Of a stretch of 64,000 bases of DNA, positions 43,191 through 53,432 are shown piece by piece (position 1 is the first letter of the stretch; the number at the start of each line of letters is the position of its first letter). Below the pieces are notes generated by a model. It was not told the origin of the DNA, did no database searches, and saw nothing but the letters and a program-made list of their open reading frames with translations. The DNA comes from Sanderia malayensis (taxonomy: Eukaryota > Cnidaria > Scyphozoa > Semaeostomeae > Pelagiidae), in assembly GCA_013076295.1 (NCBI GenBank), contig RQOL01000024.1:2495158-2559157 (forward strand), given 5' to 3'. A program made the translations under genes and the position numbers.

Positions 43191-44466
43191 CACCGCCAGA
43201 CAATTTTGCAAAAGCTGATGCCACACACAAGCAGTCGAGTCTTAAAAATAACTAAATTCTAATCTTTTGAGACATGTTTCCGTTTCAGCTCTCTAGGACG
43301 CATAGTTCAAAATTTAGAACTCCAAGTACATTAGTCCATCTATTAGCCATCGGCTGAGGGTTATAAAATCCAAAGTTTATCCAACGAGTATTTGTACCAG
43401 AATGCAGAAAATGTTCTTCTTCCGTTCATTAACCTCCGGTGAAAAAGAAAATCATCATCAAAATATTTCACAATTTTGAGAAATTGTGACCTCCAGGCCA
43501 AGAAGCAGAACCTTTGTCGCAGATTCCCTATAGATTTCTGACTTATAAATGTTTCCATCGCTATAATTAATTTATTTCGAGTAATTATCCAAAAACATAC
43601 AGGAAGTTATGATATCAGTGTCTGTAAAAGATACATGACGACAAGCACGGGCCTTACTGTCTTGGTACTGCGCAGGAGCGTATATGACGTCATGGTGTCT
43701 CTAATGGTTGAGGCATTGAAACATGTAACCTGTGGGATATAGCTTTCTTTGTGACAATATGGATTTATATACGGTTCATGTTTGTCCAAAAGCCAGTTTT
43801 TAATTCCTGAATGTTCCAAAGCAAATTACTATGAAAAGTTTTGAAAAATATCAACACACGGAAATTGAAACATACATGGGCTTTCCAGAACTGCAGTCTT
43901 CATTTTTCAGCAACAAATGCATGTAAATTCATATGATTAAAATTAACATACGAATTTGAAGACTAACATTTATCAAAAGAATTTGAATCTTAATTGCACA
44001 AGTTGAACATGCAAAACTTCATTTTTGGGGACTACAACAAGTAATTAGATCCCTTCAACTTTGGATTGTTCTATGATCTATGTGATTAATTATGTCTCGA
44101 AAACTTTGCTTTGATATTATACATGAAATTATATATAACATTAAAATTTATATTACTACACAATTTCAAACCAGTAACCCTCAATATTAACAACAAATCA
44201 GTTCATTTATATCATGCAATGTGCGATTGTTTTTATTGGGCCTAAGCGCTGCAGAGATACGGAAGCAAACTTGAAAGTATCTCGGAGTGGAAAAAGGAAA
44301 CGAAGCTACCACCTTTTGATATTTTTCTCTTGTCATTGTCGAAAGGTTTTTAAATTCTTTTTAGGGTCTCAGAGGTGACGCATAGTAATAACCTCTGTAA
44401 GTATACCAGTACAAAATTCAGCAATAACTTCTTGAAAATCCCACAATCACAATAACTAGCCTTTAG
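43191..44466. other. Intergenic DNA before the 134-bp array
   Basis: AT-rich without a supported gene. It contains one inverted partial copy of the array unit at 43661-43718. Confidence 0.5.
43661..43718 (-). repeat. Inverted partial copy of the 134-bp array unit
   Basis: Reads CTTGGTACTGCGCAGGAGCG, then TATATGACGTCATGG and TCTCTAATGGTTGAGGC, the reverse complement of the array's CCTCAGCCATTAGAG...CCAATAG part. Here the CRE-like site is a full palindrome, TGACGTCA. Confidence 0.85.
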
Positions 44467-45352
44467 GCCGATGCGTCAGCCACCAGCGACACCATTACGT
44501 CATATACGCTCCTGCGCAGTACCAATAGTCCTGCTACTGCGCATTCTGACCACCTTTCTCCTGCGCATAAGCTAACCCTAACCCTAAGCCTAACCCTAAG
44601 GCCAATGCCTCAGCCATTAGAGATACCATTACGTCATATACGCTCCTGCGCAGTACCAATAGTCCTGCTACTGCGCATTCTCACCACCTTTGCCCTCCGC
44701 ATAGCCTAACCCTAACCCTAAGCCTAACCCTAAGGCCAATGCCTCAGCCATTAGAGATACAATTACGTCATATACGCTCCTGCGCAGTACCAATAGTCCT
44801 GCTACTGCGCATTCTGACCACCTTTCTCCTGCGCATAAGCTAACCCTAACCCTAAGCCTAACCCTAAGGCCAATGCCTCAGCCATTAGAGATACAATTAC
44901 GTCATATACGCTCCTGCGTAGTACCAATAGTCCTGCTACTGCGCATTCTGACCACCTTTGCCCTCCGCATAGCCTAACCCTAACCCTAAGCCTAACCCTA
45001 AGGCCAATGCCTCAGCCATTAGAGATACCATTACGTCATATACGCTCCTGCGCAATACCAATAGTCAGGCTACTGCGCATTCTGACCACCTTTCTCCTCC
45101 GCATAGCCTAACCCTAACCCCAACCCTAACCCTAAGGCCAATGCCTCAGCCATTAGAGATACCATTACGTCATATACGCTCCTGCACAGTGCCAATAGTC
45201 AGGCTACTGCGCATTCCGACCACCTTTGTCCTCCGCATAGCCTAACCCTAACCCTAACCCTAACCCTGAGCCTAAGCTTAACCCTAAGGCCAATGCCTGC
45301 GCCATTAGATACACCATTACGTCAAACACGCTCCTGCGCAGTACCAAGTATG
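44465..45352 (+). repeat. 134-bp tandem array with promoter-like motifs and telomere-like tracts
   Basis: Seven units; AAGGCC starts give spacings of exactly 134 bp five times (44467, 44601, 44735, 44869, 45003, 45137) and one of 152 bp (to 45289). The 152-bp unit is longer by 18 bp, i.e. three extra CCCTAA-type hexamers. Each unit has TTACGTCATATAC (CRE-like), CTGCGCAG and CTACTGCGCAT (NRF1-like half sites), ACCAATAG (CCAAT box) and a tract of TAACCC/TAAGCC hexamers. The array ends about 110 bp upstream of the IAP start codon. Confidence 0.93.
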
Positions 45353-45464
45353 TTGATCCCTGCACCCCCCGCCAATCGCAGTTTGGGTGTGACGATTTCG
45401 AAACTGCGTTGCCTTTCTTAGACCAATATTGGTCTGACTCGAGTCCTGTTGTTTTTAGAGGCCC

Positions 45465-47348
45465 ATGCCCACTAGGCACTTGAAGCAGCTGGACGAAACG
45501 AAAATGGACGAGGAGAAAGATTTGAGAAAATACGAGAACCGACTAAAGACTTTTAATAACTGGCCAAGGGAAAGTCCAATATTTATAAAAGATCTTGTTG
45601 AAGCTGGTTATTGCTACACAGGTAACCGTGATCTGGTATATTGTTTTGAATGCAATGTAACATCTGGAGATTGGTCAGAAAATGAAAGTCCCTTAGACAG
45701 GCATAAAACCCAAAGCCCCTCGTGTTTATATCTGGCGAATAGAGAAATGGAAAGGCAGTCTAAATTGTTGGCTTTACAAGCTGCGACGGGGAGTTCGTCT
45801 TTTCCGCAAGCTTCATCTAATATTTTACGAACTGAAGACAACACGGATGAAACGGAACTGGATGATGGCACAAGGTATTTTTCTGCACCGGGACGCAGTA
45901 ACAATGGCACAAATACAAACCATCGCAACTCGTCTGAGAATACTGAGGACCAAAATGCTGAAAATTGTTTAGCCATCAGCACACCACAACTCAATATCGA
46001 AGGTATTAAAAATAACAACCAAATTCCATCAAAATATCAATCACGGCTGGATAAAATTGGTGGGGTGGGGAAAATTGTTATCCCGGAACAAAGATACGAG
46101 CCCTTGCTGCCTCAAAATAGACCAATTATGACAACTTCTAATACTACTACTCAAAGTACACAGCGTTTTACAAGTGGTGTTGGAGTAATTCGTGAAGTAT
46201 CGCCAAACATAACACCTCCTGTCCCAAGACTGTCTTCGTCAAAATCTCCATTGCTCATGCCACAACAGCAAATAAGAAACCCAGATTTGGCCAATAAAAT
46301 AGACCGGCTGCATACATTCCTCACTTGGCCTCAAGATGCTCCTATCCAACCCTTGGAACTGGCGGAGGCAGGTTTCTTTTACCTCGGTACAGGAGATGGT
46401 GTCAGGTGCTATAAATGCCAAATTGCTCTGAGAAATTGGGATGAAGACGACACTGCTTGGGGTGAGCACCAAAAATGGTCCCCTCATTGCTACCTTGTTC
46501 AAGATTATCAAAAAAGCCAGACACAGTCGGCACCACATGCAAGTACCTCATCGTTAACGGCTGCATCATATGCTCTACCAGTGCAAGATGTCTTCCACAG
46601 CTCTGTCACAGAACACTCTCAGCCCATGTCGCTGTCCTCACAACCCGGTTCTATATCACAGTATAGTTTAGGCCTCACATCAGCCAATAACGTACTGAGA
46701 ATACAAGATTATAATATTGTTGGATTACATGATCCAAATTCTTCATCTCATTTGCAATCTGTAACCTATCCAAACATTCAAGCTCAGCCCATTTTTCCCA
46801 ATGAGCTGCAGCAAACTTCAGCACACTTTAGCTTGAAGGACCACCTTTCAGAAGCTGATATCAATATCCTTCTGGATGCTGGGTTTACTTTGGATGTTAT
46901 TACGGAGGTGCAAAAAGCTGGTTACCAAAAATACGACTCGTACTTTACATCTGTGGAAGCAATTGCTGATGCTATCATGCATTTTATGGAGCACAGGAAC
47001 TTAGACGGGCACACGAGACACCCTTCTACCCCCATTGACATGCCTGTTACATCATCGGCATCTCTGACTGTCTCTACTACCACTACATCTGCACCAGCGA
47101 CACAGCAAACTGGTCAAGCAAATGAAACTGCAGCTGAGGAACACGCTGAGGACACAACAGATTTGAAACGGGAACTTAACAGAGTGAAAGAACTACAAAC
47201 CTGTAAAATTTGCATGGATCAGCAAGTTGGTATTGTTTTTCTCCCCTGTGGTCATCTGCTGACCTGTCCAACTTGTTCCACAGGTATGCAACAGTGTCCT
47301 TTGTGTCGGGCTGCAATACAGTCATCTTCAAGGATTTATCTTTCATGA
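45465..47348 (+). CDS. Inhibitor-of-apoptosis protein, two BIR domains, UBA-like and RING, intronless
   Basis: A 627-residue single-exon IAP of the XIAP/cIAP type, an E3 ubiquitin ligase that restrains caspases or acts in innate signalling. BIR1 is at about 26-90 (zinc ligands C60, C63, H80, C87). BIR2 is at about 279-346 with exact C-x2-C-x16-H-x6-C spacing and the LRNWDEDDTAWGEH groove of peptide-binding BIRs, which BIR1 lacks. A UBA-like helix bundle lies at about 461-512, and a C3HC4 RING at about 580-614 (CKICMDQ, LPCGHLLTCPTC, QCPLC) ends at the C-terminus. The linker between BIRs is Ser/Thr/Asn-rich. Start chosen at 45465; the in-frame Met at 45504 is an alternative. A TTTTTAGAG just upstream could be an acceptor for a 5' UTR exon. 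No CARD is present. Confidence 0.93.
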   Translation: MPTRHLKQLDETKMDEEKDLRKYENRLKTFNNWPRESPIFIKDLVEAGYCYTGNRDLVYCFECNVTSGDWSENESPLDRHKTQSPSCLYLANREMERQSKLLALQAATGSSSFPQASSNILRTEDNTDETELDDGTRYFSAPGRSNNGTNTNHRNSSENTEDQNAENCLAISTPQLNIEGIKNNNQIPSKYQSRLDKIGGVGKIVIPEQRYEPLLPQNRPIMTTSNTTTQSTQRFTSGVGVIREVSPNITPPVPRLSSSKSPLLMPQQQIRNPDLANKIDRLHTFLTWPQDAPIQPLELAEAGFFYLGTGDGVRCYKCQIALRNWDEDDTAWGEHQKWSPHCYLVQDYQKSQTQSAPHASTSSLTAASYALPVQDVFHSSVTEHSQPMSLSSQPGSISQYSLGLTSANNVLRIQDYNIVGLHDPNSSSHLQSVTYPNIQAQPIFPNELQQTSAHFSLKDHLSEADINILLDAGFTLDVITEVQKAGYQKYDSYFTSVEAIADAIMHFMEHRNLDGHTRHPSTPIDMPVTSSASLTVSTTTTSAPATQQTGQANETAAEEHAEDTTDLKRELNRVKELQTCKICMDQQVGIVFLPCGHLLTCPTCSTGMQQCPLCRAAIQSSSRIYLS

Positions 47349-48332
47349 ATGACATGTGAAAAGTTATTTTGATTGATTGACAACACATTGAACCAATCAG
47401 AAGTTTCGGTAGAGATTTGCCAAGCTTAACATGTATTCGCCTTTGCTATTTAATTTGGAAGGTATACCTGACTGACTATCACCTTTTGAGAACCTTTTGA
47501 TTGAAGTATGTGGCATATAGTTTCCATCATAAAATTCAATTTAAAAGTTTAATTTCATGATACGAGGACAATTTGAATCAAATTAATTTGCAAATATGAA
47601 TTAACTAGCTTAGTCATCTTCCTCGCGAAATTTTTCCACATCAAAATGTAGCACTGTATCGTAAAGTAAAGACTGTGTGTATGTCAGAGAAATTGTGTAT
47701 GTATATGTACAATCAACGTTACTGATGAATATATGGACTAAATCTTTTCTGCTTAGTCTTTTCTCAAATTATTTCTCATTTTTCACCTTTGGCTGGTCCT
47801 GTGAGCCAACAAGCTTACAGTTTCGCTATGAAATTACCAGAAATGATACAAGCTGATTGGTTGAATGAAATATGACATCACTTCCTGTGAAATGCTTTCA
47901 AATGGTGATCAAGTCTGTATTGATAAAAAGCGAGATTCCTTTTACAGTACAGCTGGGGTTGGGTTGGGTTGGGTTGGAAGGTAATACCAAGCAAGTGACA
48001 GAACAAGCGTGTTTTGCTTTCGATGAATTCGTTTGCTTTCAAATAACCCACAGCTTTTGGAAATATCGAGAAATAACAATGTTTTTCTTCAAATTAATTT
48101 CATTCAAATTCTAGGAACTTTTGAATTAATCATGCGAAGAACTTTGTGCACATATATCAGGACCAATTTTTCAAAGGTGAGTGCTACAATCGTGTGTCTA
48201 CAGTCCTTTAGGAATCCTACATGTGAAACTCGTTAATTTTAAAAAAGTGAATTTGAATAAACTAAATATCAACTTGATACATTTACGATATGAATTCAGC
48301 TCAAGAGCAGCGAAACATGAGTTAGCAGTGAA
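47349..48332. other. Intergenic DNA between the IAP and nucleotidyltransferase genes
   Basis: Converging 3' ends of the two genes. Contains a (GGGTT)n stretch of about 4.5 units at 47954-47977. No gene is seen. Confidence 0.5.
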
Positions 48333-49904
48333 TCACCCCAGTCGCTCTTCAATCAGGTTTCTGTAACTCTTCCCGTCCCGCAGGAATCTATTTGCTCTCT
48401 GAAACTTGGCCAAAATGTTGTTCCATGTGTACTCTTTGTAAACACCACGAGCTGCGTTACGTCTCTCTTCATAGGGATCTTCCACGTATATGCATGTGTC
48501 ATTGGAGCGCACCCTAGGGGGGCGTTGTATAATTCTCCCCTCCCTGATGGAGATGCCTTTTCGTAACCAATCAAAAGTGGAGTAATATTCAAAGAATCCA
48601 AGTATCAACTCCCCAAGGGTTTGTGTGTTTGTCGATCTGAAAGATGTCACAATGTGATCGGGCAATGCCTTTCCTTGCAGATATGGCCTGAAATGTGCAT
48701 TTGGTTGACTGAAGAACTGGGGGTGGTCTTTTTGAAGAGATGGCAAAACACGCGGTTGGCATCCACATTGCAAGTACTGGATAACCATCAACTTCAGCTG
48801 GAAACCTGGAAAATAATCAAGCATTTACCCCCGGCAACGTCTGAAAACTAATCGCTAGACAATACGCCCAATGTCGTGAAACAGGGGGGTCGGTTACAGA
48901 AACGTTCAACCCAAGGAATATTAAGCTGTTTGTCATTCAAGAACAGAATATTGTACGTTTCCATCGAGGTATGTATGTCCCAATTAATAATGTTCCACTT
49001 ACTGGAGAGTTTGTTGTTCCTGGGGTCCAAGACTGCGGATTCTTTGGCCCAGTTTTTTAATGCCATAAACAACGGCTTCAATCGATTGTCCTGCTCTGTA
49101 TATGCTCGAAGTAACACAGCGTGAAATACACCGTTATTGTTCTCCACACTTATATCAAATGGAATATGATATCTTTTATGTGTGAATGTAATGATCGGTA
49201 CTGTCGCATTAGCCACCACCTTTTTGAGAAAGGGGCAACGATGTTAGAACTCGAGTATAAAGAGAAATTCTAGTTTTTGCCATGATTGTGAAATAAATTC
49301 CTATAGTTTTAATTACAATAGATTCTTTTGTTCTATTGTTTTTCTTAACAATAGAAAACAATAGAAAACTTGAGAAACTTTTACTAGTAGGGCTTGAGCT
49401 GGGATTTTTATAAAATAAAAAACGTGTAATGATATCCAGGTAGTATTACATATAAAGTACATACATGACATGTATTTATAAAGGCGGCCCCATTGGTTCC
49501 ATTACAAGCTTAGCTTTGCCCATGATTTATAATCGTTTTCATAATGTGTACATTTCATAATCCGACAACCACCATACCTCAATTCCATTGGCAATTGATC
49601 TAGCTCTAACCACCCTCTCAATGCCTCGTAGAAATGCAACAGTACTGAATGACCAATCACTAAAGAATGCTGTAACATCCATATCACTTTCTTTGCTTCG
49701 AAATCCGTTTGCGATCGAACCAATTGCAATGACATCAGTAACATTCGATGCAACTTCTTTGATGATTGACTTGATGTCAGACAGAGCTGCCTCCTTCTCT
49801 GCTGCTTCCAACTCGGTTTCCTCCAGACTTTTGCAAAAATCGACAATTTCTTTTGTCAGTACCTGAACATCGACCTTCTGCTTGTAATTCATAGCAGATG
49901 CCAT
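48333..49904 (-). CDS. Cid1-like terminal nucleotidyltransferase (poly(A)/poly(U) polymerase family)
   Basis: Three exons on the minus strand: 49904-49578, 49219-49003 and 48805-48333, phases 0 and 1, 338 residues in total. It adds nucleotides to RNA 3' ends. The palm has AIGSIANGFRSKESDMDV (G62-S63; D74 and D76 of the catalytic triad) and YHIPFDISVENNNG (D131, third Asp). A central KPLFMALKNWAKES helix is followed by the PAP-associated domain (LGELILGFFEYYSTFDW, ISIREG) and a nucleotide-recognition motif, VEDPYEERRNAAR. The His that favours UTP in Cid1 is replaced by Arg here, so substrate choice is unclear. The compact length resembles fission yeast Cid1 rather than vertebrate TUT4/7. Exon 2 has an open read-through past its true donor (CCA|GTAAGT at 49003), which could mislead gene finders. 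Confidence 0.9.
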
Positions 49905-50144
49905 TTCTGTGTAGCTAGCTCTGTGCGTAGCTAACTATATTTCAACTGAATTTTGGTCTGTGTTCCACCAGCCGATTTTGACGCTGTGGTTTACTTTTAA
50001 ATTTAAATACTATTCAATTTAAAGATTTGCATACTGTGCAGACAAAATAATTGTCGATTTCTAGATTCCAGGAATTTCGATTCACACCCAGGCCAGAAAT
50101 TCCACTTCCACTAGTATGATGTTTTGGACCAAGTTATATTTCAA

Positions 50145-50200
50145 CAAAGATAATAGAAAGGTCTGTTATCTTTTATTATCTTACCTTTCTATTATCTTTG
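50145..50200. repeat. 18-bp perfect inverted repeat
   Basis: CAAAGATAATAGAAAGGT at 50145-50162 is the exact reverse complement of 50183-50200, with a 20-nt spacer that itself contains a similar TTATCTTTTATTATCTTA. Confidence 0.88.
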
Positions 50201-52362
50201 ATTTCAATAAAATGGTGTTATTAACAACTTCGTTTTCGTTTTACAGTACTTTGGTGTAATACAGGTGGCAGTCTTTTCAGAATTTATTCCTATGTTTTCT
50301 TTACATTTATTCCCCGATTCCGGGAATGCGCATTTTGCTGCCCAGAAAACCATGGCTTTATACAAACTTTATACAATTTCATAGGGTCTCATATTCTTTT
50401 GTTTCCGTAATGTCTCGACATAATTTTGCAAATGAAAATTGATTCGTAGAGGAATTTAGCTATTAGTGCTCGCTATTAGCGAAGTCTTTTGAAATATTTA
50501 CTTCATCCGTGCTTGTAGATAATCGCATGGCAAGCTACTAACGTCATTTCAAACATTCAAATCAACTGAATGTGTATCATTGTTTACCGATCATAGCAAT
50601 TGTGACCAAGCATCTTACGTCATTGTCTCGACATGATTCGCGCCCTTGGGCTGGGATGACAAAGCTTGGTGTGGCAATGTGCGGTTTTAAATATCCGGGA
50701 CAGTATGGTATTGCGTGAAAAGGAACTAAAAATGATCTACTTCCTTATTGCATCAGTGTCGGCTTTGGGGTTGATGAGGTGATGGAAATTATTAAATAGA
50801 AGGCGTGGACAGCTGTCGGAGTCAAGTGTCACACGCAACCAACTTTCTTTGCTTCCTTATTTTGTGTTTTGTTTTACTTCAAAATAAGATGCGAGCCTTG
50901 TTTATGGTGGAGGGGAAAATGTTCAGAACTGCAACATATACATTGGCTGATTATTGACGAGGTAGGCTGCTGTACGCAAGCTCAATTTACCATCCATTAA
51001 AGCGATAATTTGCAAGTAGAAAATGCTGCTCATATTTCCTCTGTTTCAATTTGATAAAACCGTTTTGTGATACAAATACCAATTGTAATAATAATCATAA
51101 TGTTATTAACAGTGTCCTGATATTTTAGCATGGATAGCCTGGAAACATCTGGAAACTGTTTCAATTAAAGATAGTCTTCTTATATGTTGATGGCTTTCGG
51201 TTAAATTTGCCTAATTAATTTCTTGAAAATCCAATTTTACACCCTGCAAATATACACTTACACTGATGCAGGGAAATTAACAAACATAGTTGGAAACTAT
51301 TTAAAAACAAATATATAGCAGCAAAATCGCAAGAGTGCGAACAGTAAATGTGCGACGAACAAAACAGCCATTATGTGTAATCTAAAAATACATTGTGAGT
51401 CCGAGAATTTCTTATGGATATGTTGGAAATAAAGCGAAAGGGCCTTTGACAGGCCGCTTGAAAGTCAGGCAAGTGAATGGTAATTTGATTATTTATTATT
51501 TTGGGAAAGAAAACAAAGGAATTTGACAAATAATAAACCATTGTGGTAATAAGCAAGAGAACTTGATCACAATATGAAGATTCAATCAGCTGTGGAAAGA
51601 ATTCTTTTATTTCTTTGTTTTAATAAGACTTTTTGATTGAGGGAGATTGATAGCCTAATTTGTATCTGCTTCCAACCCAACCTGAATTGAAACAGAAGCA
51701 AGGACGAGCTGCGACTCTTATTTTATCGTGAACAAAAATGCAAGATATATATAGATCAAGTTTCATCTTATTTTTCATTTATAGCAATGCCAATGGCAAT
51801 TTGAAATGCAAAGCTTATATCTTTGCAAATTACATGACATTAAATTTTTCTTTGTGAACATTATAATGAACAATAAAGCTTTGAAATCCAATTTGATTTG
51901 CTTGTTTTGTACACACATTCCCGATTTGGGCTACACAAATCGTGGTACGGGCATATTACATTGCATTTGAAGGTGGAACAGTGCAGGAAGCAGATGATTG
52001 TAATGATAATTATGTAAACAAATGCAAGAACAATGCAAATTAGCTTTTCGAAGCCCTTGACATTTCCTCCGAGACATTGACGTAGGTAACTCCCGCCTGT
52101 TCAAGCCAAACAAATGGTTATCTTGATGAAATTCAGTGAATCAAATTTTTTGACGCTTTGTTAATTTCGTCATTGTTCAACTTATGTGGGTTTTTGAATG
52201 AAAAATAGTTCCTATCAGTGAACAATATGACATTTCATTTTTCATTTTCTTGTTCAATATTACCCCGTAATAATGAAAATGAAAATGAATATTACCCCAC
52301 TTTCCTCTTTCATTTCATTGGAACTCCACACTATGTTTCCTTGATCACGACTATTATTGGAA

Positions 52363-52408
52363 ACGTGTCGTGCTGTGTCGTGTCGTGTCATGTCGTGTCT
52401 TGTCGCGA
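52363..52408. repeat. (TGTCG)n imperfect pentamer array
   Basis: Phrases CGTGTCGTGCTGTGTCGTG and TGTCGTGTCATGTCGTGTC, about nine units with substitutions. Confidence 0.85.
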
Positions 52409-53432
52409 CAAATAATGAGGATGACCATGATAATGATGACTTCAATAATGAAAACGACTATGATTATAATGATTAATAATCGATGATTGATGGTTAGATA
52501 TGAAATTTATCATCAAAGTTCCTCGACAATTTAATTTAGCAAATCGAAACTTTAATGTTTCGCAGATAAATAAAAATAATTTATCAGTGTCTGTCAATAA
52601 TATGAATTAGCAGTTATTAGCAAAACTTTAGTTATTAGTGTGTCTATGCATGATTTATGATAATGAATTTCTGACTGTATTTCTTCTAGACCAATATGCA
52701 TGTAAACTATTGAATGAAGAAAGTACTACCGCAGTGGTGTCACTGAAACTGCTTCCCCATCCACCCATCCATCAATCCATTCAACTAAACGCTGTACGAA
52801 GCAACAAAGTCGGGCTTGTTACTGGATCGATTGCCATTAAAGAACACAATGGGCTCTTATCACCAACTGACGCCTATAGTCATCTGAACAGTTTCGCAGT
52901 TACTTACATACTTACACACTCGCATAAGTGCCAGAGGTTTCTGCACCAAGATTCTGCGTACGTTGTATAAGAAGTCAGCCATTGTGGATTTTCAAGCATA
53001 GGCCCTGAGATTCATTTGGCTATGTGTTTTTAAATGTCGCCAACATTCGTAGCCCTTCCGTTGCCTGGTTAAACCAGGTAATTCCGGAAAGTGTTTGGCC
53101 TATACATAGAGACCACATTCCCTCGCAAGTCTTCGTTTGTGTTGCAGTATCAGCTTAACTAAGCAACCAATTGTAATATAAACACATAGTTTGACGTTAG
53201 CTTGGTTCCAGGAGTGGTGTGCAATTGCTAACCTATACAAACACAAGGTGAGGTTTTGTAAGTCTTTGCTTGCTGGCGTCAAAGCCATCCCCTTGCTCTG
53301 ATTAATCATAATACAGGGTGTATTTTAATGTGATGATTTTGGTTCTCATATTAGCGATAATCTGTGTTTATTTATAGTTTTGATGCCAAGATTTGCGAGC
53401 TTCGATAACACGTAACAGTCTACTGCCTGTCA

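Larger units (their letters stand above)
49905..53432. other. 3.5-kb intergenic region
   Basis: AT-rich. Contains the hairpin at 50145-50200, a TGTCG-type pentamer stretch (about 52363-52408), and an isolated AATAAA at 51871. The open frame near 52638-52970 has no recognised domain. The promoter of the ETS gene, and possibly its 5' UTR exons, should lie at the right end. Confidence 0.45.

Noticed and set aside
44575..45290. True chromosome end
   Set aside because: Telomere-like tracts are short, interrupted and embedded in a larger unit between two genes, so they are interstitial.
44465..45352. CRISPR-like array
   Set aside because: Units are contiguous 134-bp tandem repeats without spacers, in animal DNA.
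45465..47348. Viral origin for the IAP gene, since BIR proteins also occur in insect viruses
   Set aside because: UBA-like region, long linkers and length fit cellular IAPs, and no other viral gene is near.
48848..49219. 123-codon minus-strand frame as a full exon of the nucleotidyltransferase
   Set aside because: Coding similarity stops at the GTAAGT donor after 49003. The remaining residues to the stop are intron read-through.
52638..52970. 110-codon frame upstream of the ETS gene
   Set aside because: No domain or clear splice link to the ETS exon. It could be a 5' exon, but nothing supports that.
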